DNA of 64,000 nucleotides from Saccharibacillus deserti (GCF_013618475.1 NZ_JABJVN010000010.1:105812-169811), one strand, 5' to 3'; positions 50,974 through 60,275 are shown, counted from the first letter of the stretch. Notes: a model not told the origin generated them from the letters alone. Made by a program: numbers and translations.

Positions 50974-52116
50974 TCAGGCTTCGGCCTTGCGGCTGTCGCT
51001 GCGCGCCGTATGACCGGCCGTACGTCCCGCCGCTACGCTTTTGACTTCGTCCAGCGTCTCGTATGCGCATTTCTCCCAAGAGAAGTTCGCGGCCTGCGCC
51101 AATCCTTTTTGCTTCATTTCGTTTCTCAATCCGGGATCGTCCATAACTTTGGCAATTTTCTGCGCAATATCTTCGGGACTGTTCGGGTCGCAGTACAATA
51201 CGGCGTCTCCGCAGACTTCCGGCAGCGAAGCCGTGTCGGATACGACAACGGGACATCCGCAGGCCATGGCTTCCAGCGGAGGAAACCCGAATCCTTCATA
51301 GAATGAAGGAAATACGAAGCAGGACGCGCTGTCGTACAGCGTACGCAGTTCTTCGTCTTCCACATATCCGACATGGCGGACGTTATCGCCCAGCTCCGTA
51401 TCGGCGGATTTGAAAATTTTCGGATTCGTTCCGCCGGCGATCACGAAGTCGAATCCCTGATCGCCGATCAGCTCGGCGGCCCGGACGATGGAGCGGAAAT
51501 TTTTGTTCGGGCTTTGACTGCTGACCGCCAGGACGAACGGCCGTTCCAATCCTTGTTCAGCCGGGAATTTCGGTGCGGTCCCTGTCTGAAGAACATGTTC
51601 TTTGCCATGATAAATGACCTTGATCTTATCGCTGCGGATGCCGCAGTGCCGCACCAGCTCTTCTTTGGAATTGCTGGAGCAGGTCAGGATCAGAGGCGCC
51701 GTGCGTCCCAGCGTCCGGAACATCAGCTTGTACCACAATTTGAACGCAGCGGAGTACGTATCGGGCACGGAGTAAACGGCTGCATCGTGCAGCGTAACCG
51801 CCTGTTTGCGTTTGAACAGCGGCGCCGCGTTGCACAGATTGAGCAGGAAACCGTCTTTGGCCAGACTCGGCAGCGACAGCTGCTCCCATAATTGTCCGTT
51901 GAAACGCCCCTCCTGTCTGACTTCCATATGCCGGGTACCCAGCTCGTGAATATCGCCGGTCGGCGCCAGCACGATAAATTCGTAACCTCGAACGGCAGGG
52001 TCGTCCCTGCCGATTAAGCGATCGATCGTTCGAAGCAGCTCGTACGCATACCGCTGAACGCCGGTTACGGAAGCTTTGAGAAATCGGCCGTTGATATAGA
52101 CGCGCGTTTTACTCAC
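50974..52116 (-). CDS. Glycosyltransferase family 4
   Basis: Protein of 380 residues. The N-terminus VYINGRFLKASVTGVQRYAYEL is typical of mannosyltransferase-B-like GT4 proteins, and the donor site is CFVFPSFYEGFGFPPLEAMA with the EX7E motif. PLILTCSSNSKEELVR and the NKNF of SQSPNKNFRSIVRAAEL fit. It overlaps the polymerase gene by 8 bases. Because manC is in the operon, a mannosyl donor is a reasonable guess. Confidence 0.87.
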   Translation of the reverse strand: MSKTRVYINGRFLKASVTGVQRYAYELLRTIDRLIGRDDPAVRGYEFIVLAPTGDIHELGTRHMEVRQEGRFNGQLWEQLSLPSLAKDGFLLNLCNAAPLFKRKQAVTLHDAAVYSVPDTYSAAFKLWYKLMFRTLGRTAPLILTCSSNSKEELVRHCGIRSDKIKVIYHGKEHVLQTGTAPKFPAEQGLERPFVLAVSSQSPNKNFRSIVRAAELIGDQGFDFVIAGGTNPKIFKSADTELGDNVRHVGYVEDEELRTLYDSASCFVFPSFYEGFGFPPLEAMACGCPVVVSDTASLPEVCGDAVLYCDPNSPEDIAQKIAKVMDDPGLRNEMKQKGLAQAANFSWEKCAYETLDEVKSVAAGRTAGHTARSDSRKAEA

Positions 52117-53455
52117 CGGCTCCCACTCCTTTCAGCCGCCAACTGGTCAGCTTTTTTCGGTTGTAATGAAGAATAAGCGCAAAAACGAGAATGATGATCC
52201 AGCACGGGAAGAAGCGTCCGCTGCCGAAGTAGAAGTACCGCGGGATTTCAAGGACACCTACCAGCCAGATCGGATAGATCATCATACCGAACGTATGGCC
52301 TTTTTTGAAATGGTTGTACAGCACGCCGGTGAAAAAACCTACGATTACCCAGAACACAAGCGCTCCGGAAAAACCGTAATCGCTGTAAGGCTGCAGCAGA
52401 CCGGACGGATTGTTGAATTCCGGATTACCCATGGTTGCAAGCGTATTGTTGATAACCGCCTGCGGTTCGAAACCGTAAATCGATTCGTAGGCATTATCCG
52501 GAACACCCGGGAACTTCCAGATAAACTCTGCCGTCGAGCTTGGGAACGGAAGCCAATGGAATCCGAGGTGCTGGAAGTACAGCGTGCCCGTGTTGATTGC
52601 CGTGACGTAGTAACCGAAGAACCGGGTAACGACAAATTCCCAGAACGAAGGATAATAATTGACGTAAAAGCTGAGCCAGGAACGGAAGTACTCGCTGACC
52701 CCGAAGAAACCGATAAGGGCTACCACACCGATAATCGGGTATACCCCGATTCCGGGCGTTCTGCGGTTCATTTTGGCACGCATGGAAAAGTAGACGACAG
52801 CCGCCGGTACGAGAAATTCCATAATGGCCAGGCGTTCCAGGAAGAAGATCGCCCGCATCAACGTAAACAGGAATACAGCAGCCAACATCCATATGTAAAT
52901 CTTTTTCTTGTTATAAAAAAGGTAGTAGCTTGTCAAGATGACAAACGGGATGCCGAAGTTGGTAAACGAAGTCACGCCGGCTACATTTTCGAAACTCTCT
53001 TTGATTCCGTAAACGGCTCCCGGTTCCCCGCTCAATACATTCAGGAACAAGCTTAAGGTGAATCCGCTGCGAAGCATAATCAGGAACCAGATCGCATAGC
53101 CGAACATCGTAAAGCCGAACAGCAGGGCAATCCACATTTTGATGAAAGAGTCTTTTTTGACCATCACTTCGCTGAACGCGTTCGAAGGTTTGGTTCCCCG
53201 ACCCGCGATGGAAGCGAGAATGCCGCCGAACACGAAGCAGCAGACCGGAAGGATGGAATAAATAATATTCGATTCGTTAATAAACTTGTCTACCCGGTAA
53301 AAGGAAAGATAGCTGTCCGCCGTGATGAAGTAGGCACCGATCAGAATAAAAGTCATCAGCAGTGCAAAAATGATCGTCGGATTCAGCCACCAGATTCGTA
53401 TGCCTTTTTCCGAATGATTGCTTTTCAAAGTATGGCGCGGTGTTCCGCTCTGCAT
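52109..53455 (-). CDS. Polysaccharide polymerase (Wzy-like, O-antigen polymerase type)
   Basis: Protein of 448 residues with about 10-12 hydrophobic helices, the first at residues 26-44 (PTIIFALLMTFILIGAYFIT). A large loop between late helices (about residues 275-345) is typical of Wzy. Sequence conservation in this group is low, so the call rests on topology and on the operon setting next to flippase, transferases and co-polymerase. It joins repeating units outside the membrane. Confidence 0.78.
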   Translation of the reverse strand: MQSGTPRHTLKSNHSEKGIRIWWLNPTIIFALLMTFILIGAYFITADSYLSFYRVDKFINESNIIYSILPVCCFVFGGILASIAGRGTKPSNAFSEVMVKKDSFIKMWIALLFGFTMFGYAIWFLIMLRSGFTLSLFLNVLSGEPGAVYGIKESFENVAGVTSFTNFGIPFVILTSYYLFYNKKKIYIWMLAAVFLFTLMRAIFFLERLAIMEFLVPAAVVYFSMRAKMNRRTPGIGVYPIIGVVALIGFFGVSEYFRSWLSFYVNYYPSFWEFVVTRFFGYYVTAINTGTLYFQHLGFHWLPFPSSTAEFIWKFPGVPDNAYESIYGFEPQAVINNTLATMGNPEFNNPSGLLQPYSDYGFSGALVFWVIVGFFTGVLYNHFKKGHTFGMMIYPIWLVGVLEIPRYFYFGSGRFFPCWIIILVFALILHYNRKKLTSWRLKGVGAGE

Positions 53456-53494
53456 CGTTTGCTCCTCCTCTCTGCCATAATGGAAAGCCCCGGA

Positions 53495-54835
53495 TTAGTC
53501 CGAGGCCACCGAATTGCGAAACGGCGACAGACTTTCCAGTTCCGGCCGTCCGATCGAATAATATTGGAAATCGGTATCCGCCAGCTGTTCTCTCGAGTAG
53601 ACATTCCGTCCGTCGATCAGGATCGGCTGTTTCATCACTCCGTTCAGCTGCTTCAGATCGATCTCTTTGAATTCCGACCAGTCCGTAAGCAGGCAGAGCG
53701 CATCGGCACTTTCTGCGGTTTCGACAGCGGTATCGCACCACTGTACATCCGATTCTTGCGGGAAGAAGCGGCGGAAGTTCTCGGTTGCAATCGGATCGTA
53801 GGCTTTGACCATGGCCCCTTCGCTCAGAAGCGTCTGAATAATATCGAGTGCCGGCGCTTCGCGTACGTCATCCGTATTCGGCTTGAACGCCAACCCCCAG
53901 ATTCCGACCGTCTTGCCCTGCAGACTGCCGAGCGAATGATTCAACTTGGCGATAATGTTGAATCTTTGGTCGTTGTTGACTTCAACCACCGACTTCAGCA
54001 GTTTGAATTCGTAATCCACGTTGCCCGCGATTTGGATCAAGGCATGGGTATCTTTCGGGAAGCACGAACCGCCGTAACCGATTCCCGCCTGCAGGAACGA
54101 AGAGCCGATCCGTTTGTCATAGCCCATTCCCTGAGCCACATGAGTGACATCCGCCCCTACTTTTTCGCAAATATTCGCAATCTCGTTGATAAACGAAATC
54201 TTGGTAGCCAAGAAGGCGTTCGAAGCATATTTGATCATTTCCGCGCTGCGTACTTCCGTCACCATGATTTCGTCAGTCAGCGGTTTATGCAGTTCGGTCA
54301 GCGTGGCTGCCGCACGTTCGCTGCTCGTTCCGATGATAATCCGATCGGGACGAAGCGTATCCTTAACCGCTGAACCTTCGCGCAGAAACTCCGGAATCGA
54401 TACGATATCGAACGGATGCGGACTCAGCTGGCTGACAATTTTCTTGATCTTGTCGTTGGTGCCGACCGGAACGGTACTTTTCGTGACGACGATTTTGTAG
54501 CCGTTCATAGCCAGAGCGATATCCTGGGCCACCTGCTCGACGTATTCGAGGTTGGCTTCGCCGCTTGCGAGCGAAGGCGTACCTACGCAGATGAACACTA
54601 CATCCGCTTCGCGAACCGAATTCGTCAGATCGGAAGTAAACTTCAAATTTCCAAGCTGCGTATTTTTTTCGATCAGTTCCTGCAGGCCCGGTTCGTAAAT
54701 CGGTACTTCGCCTTTATTAAGCCGCGCCACCTTGTCGAGGTCTTTGTCGACGCAGGTTACTTCATTGCCAATTTCGGAAAAGCAGACACCCGATACCAGA
54801 CCAACATAACCCGTTCCTATAAATGTAAGTTTCAT
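53495..54835 (-). CDS. ugd: UDP-glucose 6-dehydrogenase
   Basis: Protein of 446 residues. The NAD-binding motif is FIGTGYVGLVSGVCFSEIG at the N-terminus; the catalytic Cys is in GYGGSCFPKD near residue 258; GKTVGIWGLAFKPNTDD marks the UDP-binding domain. It oxidises UDP-glucose to UDP-glucuronate in two NAD-dependent steps, giving an acidic sugar donor. B. subtilis TuaD is a homologue. In many bacilli it is activated by tyrosine phosphorylation from the kinase of the same operon. Confidence 0.93.
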   Translation of the reverse strand: MKLTFIGTGYVGLVSGVCFSEIGNEVTCVDKDLDKVARLNKGEVPIYEPGLQELIEKNTQLGNLKFTSDLTNSVREADVVFICVGTPSLASGEANLEYVEQVAQDIALAMNGYKIVVTKSTVPVGTNDKIKKIVSQLSPHPFDIVSIPEFLREGSAVKDTLRPDRIIIGTSSERAAATLTELHKPLTDEIMVTEVRSAEMIKYASNAFLATKISFINEIANICEKVGADVTHVAQGMGYDKRIGSSFLQAGIGYGGSCFPKDTHALIQIAGNVDYEFKLLKSVVEVNNDQRFNIIAKLNHSLGSLQGKTVGIWGLAFKPNTDDVREAPALDIIQTLLSEGAMVKAYDPIATENFRRFFPQESDVQWCDTAVETAESADALCLLTDWSEFKEIDLKQLNGVMKQPILIDGRNVYSREQLADTDFQYYSIGRPELESLSPFRNSVASD

Positions 54836-54867
54836 GGAAACATTTCTCCTTTGAATTGAGAGTCGGA

Positions 54868-56028
54868 TTAAAGCACCCGCGTAATCATTCTTTCCGCACC
54901 GAAATGCCGTCCGTCCTCATGCTGCTTGTTGTGAATATGGGTCTGCAGATTCTGCCTGAACACTTCCGGCGAGAAACGCATCGCATTTTTGCGACAATTC
55001 GCCGGCAGAATTTTGCTGCTCTCCTGTTCAAACTGTTCGACCGCCGCGATCATCGCTGCCGGACTTTGCTCTTTGTAGAACACGCCCGTCGGGAGGATCT
55101 CGTCGAGGCCTTTCACCGTTTCCAAAGCTCCGCCTTTTCCGTAAGCGATCACGGGCGTTCCGCACGCCTGTGCTTCAACCGGCGTAATCCCGAAATCTTC
55201 TTCTGCCGCAAACACGAAAGCACGGGCACGCTGCATATGATCGACCAGCACTTCGTCCGGCTGATAACCGAGGATTTGGATATTGGCCGACTTGAACTTG
55301 CGTACTTTCTCCATATCCGGTCCGTCTCCGATAATGACCAGTTTCTTATCCGGCATCTGGGAGAACGCTTCGGCGATCATGTCCATTTTCTTGTACGGAA
55401 CCATCCGCGAAGCGGTGAGGTAAAAGTCTTCCTTGTCTTCGCGAGCCGTAAAAGCGGCCACGTTCACGGGCGGGTAAATGACCGAAGCTTCCCGGCGGTA
55501 GACTTTCCAGATCCGGTTGGCGATAAACTGGGAATTGGCGACGAAGTGATCGACGCCGTTGGAAGTCCGATAATCCCACATCCGGATCCGGCTCAGAATC
55601 ATTTTGGCCATGGTTCCTTTCAGCCCTTTGTCCAGACCCGATTCTTTCAGGTACTGCGGCTGCATATCCCAGGCATAACGGATCGGAGAATGCACGTAGG
55701 AAATATGCAGCTGATCCGGCCCGGTAATGACGCCTTTGGCTACCGCATGTGAACTGGACAAGATCAAGTCGTACGAAGACAGGTCGAACTGTTCGATCGC
55801 AAGCGGCATCAACGGCAGATATTGACGATATTTCTTTTTAGCGAGCGGCAGTTTTTGCAGGAAAGAAGTATGTACCGTTTTCCCGCGCAGGAATCCTCTG
55901 TCTTTTTCGGGCATAAAATCAACCAGACTGTAGATTTCCGCTTCGGGGAAAATATGAATCATCTGCTCCAGCACTTTTTCAGAGCCGGCATAACTGGTCA
56001 GCCAATCGTGTATAATCGCGACTTTCAT
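54868..56028 (-). CDS. Glycosyltransferase family 4, WbaZ-like
   Basis: Protein of 386 residues. It starts VAIIHDWLTSYAGSEKVLEQ and has HISYVHSPIRYAWDMQPQYL, a pattern of WbaZ-type mannosyltransferases. The donor region reads FVFAAEEDFGITPVEAQACG with the EX7E motif, and a DGP loop (IIGDGPDMEK) is present. It would act after the initiating transferase. GDP-mannose as donor is consistent with manC in the operon. Confidence 0.87.
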   Translation of the reverse strand: MKVAIIHDWLTSYAGSEKVLEQMIHIFPEAEIYSLVDFMPEKDRGFLRGKTVHTSFLQKLPLAKKKYRQYLPLMPLAIEQFDLSSYDLILSSSHAVAKGVITGPDQLHISYVHSPIRYAWDMQPQYLKESGLDKGLKGTMAKMILSRIRMWDYRTSNGVDHFVANSQFIANRIWKVYRREASVIYPPVNVAAFTAREDKEDFYLTASRMVPYKKMDMIAEAFSQMPDKKLVIIGDGPDMEKVRKFKSANIQILGYQPDEVLVDHMQRARAFVFAAEEDFGITPVEAQACGTPVIAYGKGGALETVKGLDEILPTGVFYKEQSPAAMIAAVEQFEQESSKILPANCRKNAMRFSPEVFRQNLQTHIHNKQHEDGRHFGAERMITRVL

Positions 56029-56095
56029 TCGGATTCACCCTTTCTCTATTGTTGTTGGGTAGGCTTTCTGCCGCCGGTCGGTCCAAGGCTGCCTG

Positions 56096-56788
56096 TTAAT
56101 AGGCTCCTCTTTTAAGCAGAACGCTCACGACGGTTGCGAAAAGAATCCGGATATCCAGCCAGATCGTGCGGTGGTAGACATAGTAGAGTTCAAGGTCGAC
56201 GCGTTCGGGATAACCGACATCGCTGCGTCCGCTAACCTGCCAATACCCGGTAACCCCCGGTTTGACCGACAGCAGATCGTTTTTGCGGTCTTTGTACTCT
56301 TTCAGTTCCTGGGCTACAATCGGACGCGGTCCAACCAGGCTCATCTCTCCTTTGAGTACATTCAACAACTGCGGCAGTTCATCCAGGCTGGTTTTGCGAA
56401 GGAAACGGCCAATCGAAGTAATACGCGGGTCTTCGTCTTGTTCCAATTTGTAATTGTTGGCCACATACTTTTGGAACAATACCGGATCTTCTTTCAACCT
56501 CTGCTCGGCGTTGGTCGCCATAGAGCGGAATTTGTAAATGCTGAACATATTGGAGTTTTTCCCAAATCTTTTTTGTTTGAAAAATACCGGTCCGCTGCGG
56601 TCTTCAATCTTGATCAATACGGCCAGTACGAGAAATAACGGCGATAGCAAAATCAGACCGATCAGGGAGGCCACCAAGTCCATACTTCGTTTGGTTGCGT
56701 TAAACACGATTCCCCGGTTCCAGGTTAGATTTCGGAAAGCCATCTCATTGTATTCTGTCGCTTCGGCATCGTTGTTGACTACACTCAT
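56096..56788 (-). CDS. Initiating sugar-phosphate transferase (polyprenyl phosphoglycosyl transferase)
   Basis: Protein of 230 residues of the small monotopic type without the N-terminal helices of WbaP. A reentrant helix lies at about residues 37-58 ([20 protein letters not shown]). The catalytic Asp-Glu pair is in [24 protein letters not shown], and [20 protein letters not shown] is a family mark. It moves a sugar-1-phosphate from a UDP-sugar to undecaprenyl phosphate, the first step of the repeating unit. A UDP-hexose donor is likely. Confidence 0.9.
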   Translation of the reverse strand: MSVVNNDAEATEYNEMAFRNLTWNRGIVFNATKRSMDLVASLIGLILLSPLFLVLAVLIKIEDRSGPVFFKQKRFGKNSNMFSIYKFRSMATNAEQRLKEDPVLFQKYVANNYKLEQDEDPRITSIGRFLRKTSLDELPQLLNVLKGEMSLVGPRPIVAQELKEYKDRKNDLLSVKPGVTGYWQVSGRSDVGYPERVDLELYYVYHRTIWLDIRILFATVVSVLLKRGAY

Positions 56789-56848
56789 GATTTCCCCTCC
56801 ATTTATCTTGGATGTCTTCGGTTGTCTTTGGATGTCGAGTTAGCAGAG

Positions 56849-57499
56849 TTAAGCTTTGTTCAGTACTACGCCGAGGATATGGGCATTCACATGATCCATT
56901 CCTCTTTTCACTTTCTTGAGTTCTTCTTTGGTTACTTTGCCCTGATGGGCGACCAAGACCACGCCGTCCGACAAGGTTCCGAGAATTTGGGCATCCGATA
57001 CGACCAACGCGGCCGGCGAATCGAGAAGAATGACGTCATAATAACCGGATACTTCTTTCAGCAGTTCCTGCATCTGGTCCGAACCGAGAATTTCGGACGG
57101 ATTCGGAGGAATCGTTCCCGCGGTAAGTACCGACAAATTCGGAATAGCCGTCGTCGAGACTGCCGCTTCCAATCCGCATTGTCCGCTTAGAACATCCGTA
57201 AGTCCCCGTTTATTCGAGCGCGGAAACACTTTTTGCAGGGAAGGGTTTCTCAAATCCGCGTCAATCAACAGTACCTTTTTGTTCTCCTGCGAATAAGAGA
57301 CCGCGAGATTCGTCGCCGTTGTCGTTTTGCCTTCCTGATTGCCCGCCGAGGTGACCAACAATACTTTCGAAGAACGCCCCATGGAAGAGAAACGGATATT
57401 CGTCCGCAGCGTTCGGTACGATTCCGAAGCTTCGGCGCTCGAATTTTTGTTGGCTACCAGATACGTTCCGCTGCTCATCGCTCTAGTCATCGTTTTCAT
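56849..57499 (-). CDS. CpsD/CapB-type tyrosine kinase domain without tyrosine tail
   Basis: Protein of 216 residues. P-loop: SAGNQEGKTTTATNLA (Walker A), VLLIDADLRNP (Walker A') and VILLDSPAALVVSDAQILG (Walker B region). This is the BY-kinase fold used in polysaccharide length control. The end, HILGVVLNKA, stops at the last strand; the usual C-terminal stretch with clustered tyrosines is missing. The activating partner is the Wzz-like protein two genes upstream. No CpsB/Wzb-like phosphatase is in the operon. It may phosphorylate Ugd or work by ATP-driven switching only. Confidence 0.87.
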   Translation of the reverse strand: MKTMTRAMSSGTYLVANKNSSAEASESYRTLRTNIRFSSMGRSSKVLLVTSAGNQEGKTTTATNLAVSYSQENKKVLLIDADLRNPSLQKVFPRSNKRGLTDVLSGQCGLEAAVSTTAIPNLSVLTAGTIPPNPSEILGSDQMQELLKEVSGYYDVILLDSPAALVVSDAQILGTLSDGVVLVAHQGKVTKEELKKVKRGMDHVNAHILGVVLNKA

Positions 57500-57554
57500 C
57501 GCCTGCCTTTGATTTGGAATAAGTGAATGATTTGTGTTTTATCGAAATGAATGC

Positions 57555-58769
57555 TTATAAAATGTGTTGGGCTTCGCTTACGGACGGAAGCATTGCTTCC
57601 TCCCAGGGCTGATCGCCGGTAAATTGTTTGGAGATCACCATTTTGTACAGGTCTTCCATCTTGCGCGTTTGTTCGTAAAGATCAAACTTCCGGCTTACCC
57701 GAACGCGGCCGTATTCGCTGAATGAATTCCACAGTTCGCGATCCGACAACAACCGTTCGATGTACGAACTGAGTTTAGCCGCATCTCGTTCGGGAGCCAG
57801 ATAACCGGTTCTGCCATGTTCGACCGCTTCCGGAATTCCTCCGGTTGCAAAGCTGGCAACGGGAAGCCCCATCGCTGCCGCTTCAAGGAAGACCATGCCC
57901 AGCCCTTCTTCGGCTCCGTTCTCTGCTCTTACGCTTGGAACACTGAATACGCGTGCCTGATTCATCCATTCGCGTACGACGTCGGGAGACTGGGTGCCAA
58001 GGAAACGGTAGCGGGTCAATTTCGAGGCTGCCCGTTCTTCCAATTCACTGCGCAGAGGACCGTCACCGATAATAATCAATTCCGCTTCGGGATTGCTGCG
58101 CTGTACTTCGGCCATGGCATCGATCAGATACGCGCAGCCTTTGACTTCAACCAATCGTCCTACAAACAACACGGCATCACGGCGTTGGATCGAAGAATCG
58201 GGTGTGAAGGTTTCCGTGTTGATTCCGATATAGTGACGAATCACTTTTTCCGGCGGATAACCCTGGCTGAGCAGCTTGCTGCGGATAAAATCGGAGACTG
58301 CAATAAAAAGGGCTCCTTTTTGCTGCAGTTTTGGACGCTGTTTCAGATAATTTCGATGGGTATAATAAGATTTTCTGGCGTACTCGTCTTTGGTCGTAGC
58401 ATCGTAACCATGAAAAGTAACGATAAGAGGAATTTTAAGTTTTTCCGCAATCGGCATGGCCAGACAACCTTCCGGACCGAAATGGGCGTGGATCAATCGG
58501 GGCTGGATCGCTTTAAGGCGTCGGGTCAGTACACGGCCGGGACCCATAAGTTTGAATTCGAGTTCTTTTCTTCGGCCCGCTATGCCTCCCGTGTTGATAA
58601 TAATCTGCTTATCCGTTTCGATCTGAAGCCCAGGTACAAGACGGGAACCCATAAAATAAGAATGAAACGACTCAAAACGTTCAGCCTGACTTTTGATGAA
58701 AGTCTCGGACGGCGGAAGAATTTGATCCCGGTAGATGAGAACGGGAAGCTCGGGTTGAATGAATTTCAT
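57555..58769 (-). CDS. Glycosyltransferase family 4, WcaL-like
   Basis: Protein of 404 residues from the ATG at 58767-58769, near GAGGGT; a GTG two codons earlier is equally possible. Motifs: RLIHAHFGPEGCLAMPIAEK, VTFHGYD, VLFVGRLVEVKGCAYLIDAM, and the donor loop GAEEGLGMVFLEAAAMGLPV with EX7E. It resembles colanic-acid transferases such as WcaL. It lies between the Wzz-like gene and the kinase gene, an unusual place, since those two are normally neighbours. Confidence 0.87.
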   Translation of the reverse strand: MKFIQPELPVLIYRDQILPPSETFIKSQAERFESFHSYFMGSRLVPGLQIETDKQIIINTGGIAGRRKELEFKLMGPGRVLTRRLKAIQPRLIHAHFGPEGCLAMPIAEKLKIPLIVTFHGYDATTKDEYARKSYYTHRNYLKQRPKLQQKGALFIAVSDFIRSKLLSQGYPPEKVIRHYIGINTETFTPDSSIQRRDAVLFVGRLVEVKGCAYLIDAMAEVQRSNPEAELIIIGDGPLRSELEERAASKLTRYRFLGTQSPDVVREWMNQARVFSVPSVRAENGAEEGLGMVFLEAAAMGLPVASFATGGIPEAVEHGRTGYLAPERDAAKLSSYIERLLSDRELWNSFSEYGRVRVSRKFDLYEQTRKMEDLYKMVISKQFTGDQPWEEAMLPSVSEAQHIL

Positions 58770-58781
58770 GGGCACCCTCGA

Positions 58782-59537
58782 TTATCTCTGCTCGTTGGCA
58801 GTACGAAGTACGGACGTTTCTTCCGGTTGTCCTGAATAGTTGGCCTGCTGATTTTTCAAATCGCTTTTTGCAATCCGTTCGACTTTGGCAAGGACAGGAA
58901 GACCAAGCGCATTTTCGACATCGAATTCCGTTTTGACCGAGTCATCCAGATATTCGAGCAGGAAGACAATACCGAAGCCCAACATAAGTCCAACCACGAG
59001 GCCCAGTATAATCAGCATTTGCCGATGATCGTTGACAGGCTCCGGCGAACGGTTCGGGTCGGCTGCGTTAAGTACGCTGACATTGCTGACTTGCATGATC
59101 TCGGGAATTTGGCTGATAAAAACATTTCCTGTCGAGTTGGCGATCGTAGCAGCCGTTTCATAAGAAGGAGCTTCTACCGATACATTGATAACCTGCGTAT
59201 TTTGCGTCGAATCGATCATCAGCTTGTCGCCGACTTGCGTCGAAGTAAGATTCAACTCCGGGTGGCGTTCCACGACAAGTTTGGTAATCGAATCGGAAGT
59301 AATGATTTTTTTATACGTATTGATTAATTTCAGGTTGGCTTCTATGGAACTGGAATCTACCTGGGCTTGACCCGTACTGGTGATCGAAGGTTCATTGACG
59401 ATCAAATCGACCGAGGCGCGATAAAGCGGCTGGTATTTCATGTTATACACGATTGCGGCTGCAAAGCAGAGCAGTACGGTGAGTACCAGTACCCACCATC
59501 TTTTTTTAATGACGCTTAGATACTCTTTTAATTCCAT
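58782..59537 (-). CDS. Wzz/CapA-type polysaccharide co-polymerase (chain-length modulator)
   Basis: Protein of 251 residues from the ATG at 59535-59537 after GGAGGG; an upstream start is less likely. TM1 is at about residues 13-33 and TM2 at about 172-196, with the proline-rich motif PNRSPEPVND just before TM2. The external part carries EANLKLINTYKKIITSDSIT. The cytoplasmic tail after TM2 should contact the kinase. It is the first gene of the 15-gene operon. Confidence 0.9.
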   Translation of the reverse strand: MELKEYLSVIKKRWWVLVLTVLLCFAAAIVYNMKYQPLYRASVDLIVNEPSITSTGQAQVDSSSIEANLKLINTYKKIITSDSITKLVVERHPELNLTSTQVGDKLMIDSTQNTQVINVSVEAPSYETAATIANSTGNVFISQIPEIMQVSNVSVLNAADPNRSPEPVNDHRQMLIILGLVVGLMLGFGIVFLLEYLDDSVKTEFDVENALGLPVLAKVERIAKSDLKNQQANYSGQPEETSVLRTANEQR

Positions 59538-59684
59538 GAATAATCCCTCCGTATTCGTAAAATAAAAATCAGCGGCAGCCGCTTGCGGCTTGGCCATAAA
59601 TTAACGCAGCATCACGGGAATCAATTCTGCTGCAAATCATAGACACGAATATCCTAAGAAGCGAACTGTAAAAATAAAATGAAA

Positions 59685-59741
59685 TGAAAATGTAAAAATG
59701 ATGACTTGTGTAAAAAAACTTGGAATTCTCTTACATTTTCA
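59685..59741. repeat. 11-base perfect inverted repeat in the exopolysaccharide leader
   Basis: TGAAAATGTAA (59685-59695) and TTACATTTTCA (59731-59741), 35 bases apart. It could be a dyad operator or an RNA stem. Confidence 0.55.
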
Positions 59742-60203
59742 AAAGTGTAAACGTAAAATCCGAACCTTTGCCGTCTATCCGGTGATATCCGGGTTCGTCC
59801 ATCAAGCGCTGCTCTATTTCGCTAAACCGGGTTGGATGGAACGATTATGTAAACCATGCGAATTCGCTGTGATCCACTTCCTTCCGTCATGCAGCCTTCT
59901 TTATTCCAGAAGAAGTCTCTCACGTTATAGATGCCAAAAGTCCCTATAATATTTTTTTGCTATCACTTTGTTTTTTCGCCAACCCCTTTCATGTTGTTTG
60001 CGCTGGCGAATTTGCTAAGCTGCTAACAAAAGTCTGTAGCCAGCTTTGCTTTTTCCGAAAATTGTTAACAGATTATTCACCAATTCTTTACAAAAAGTTA
60101 ACTTTGCTTTCCTGGCTTTCGATTTGCCTTTGCGATGCTAGTTTATAAACCGCCTATTTTGGCTTGAATCATTTTCGATTTCTTTGCGTTTGTTTTGGTT
60201 CTA

Positions 60204-60273
60204 ATTACCTACACTTTATCCACAAGCAAGCAGACTAATTTACCTATTTTAAGTGAACAAGCAAGCAGAAGAA
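60204..60273. repeat. Imperfect 35-base tandem duplication
   Basis: Two copies both contain TTACCTA near their start and the 13-mer ACAAGCAAGCAGA (60222-60234 and 60257-60269), offset by exactly 35 bases. Confidence 0.6.
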
Positions 60274-60275
60274 AC

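Larger units (their letters stand above)
59538..60275. other. Long AT-rich region upstream of the exopolysaccharide operon
   Basis: About 740 bases without a supported gene. It holds an 11-base inverted repeat (59685-59695 and 59731-59741), a small hairpin (59577-59590), two GTTAAC palindromes about 33 bases apart near 60064 and 60097, and a 35-base imperfect tandem repeat (60204-60273). I found no convincing SigA promoter; one weak minus-strand pair, TTAACT-N18-AATAAT, lies near 60075-60103. A long regulated leader is likely. Confidence 0.45.

Noticed and set aside
59761..59860. Possible c-di-GMP or other riboswitch upstream of the polysaccharide operon
   Set aside because: Some stems (CGAACC/GGTTCG) are present, but the conserved GEMM core sequences were not found on either strand.
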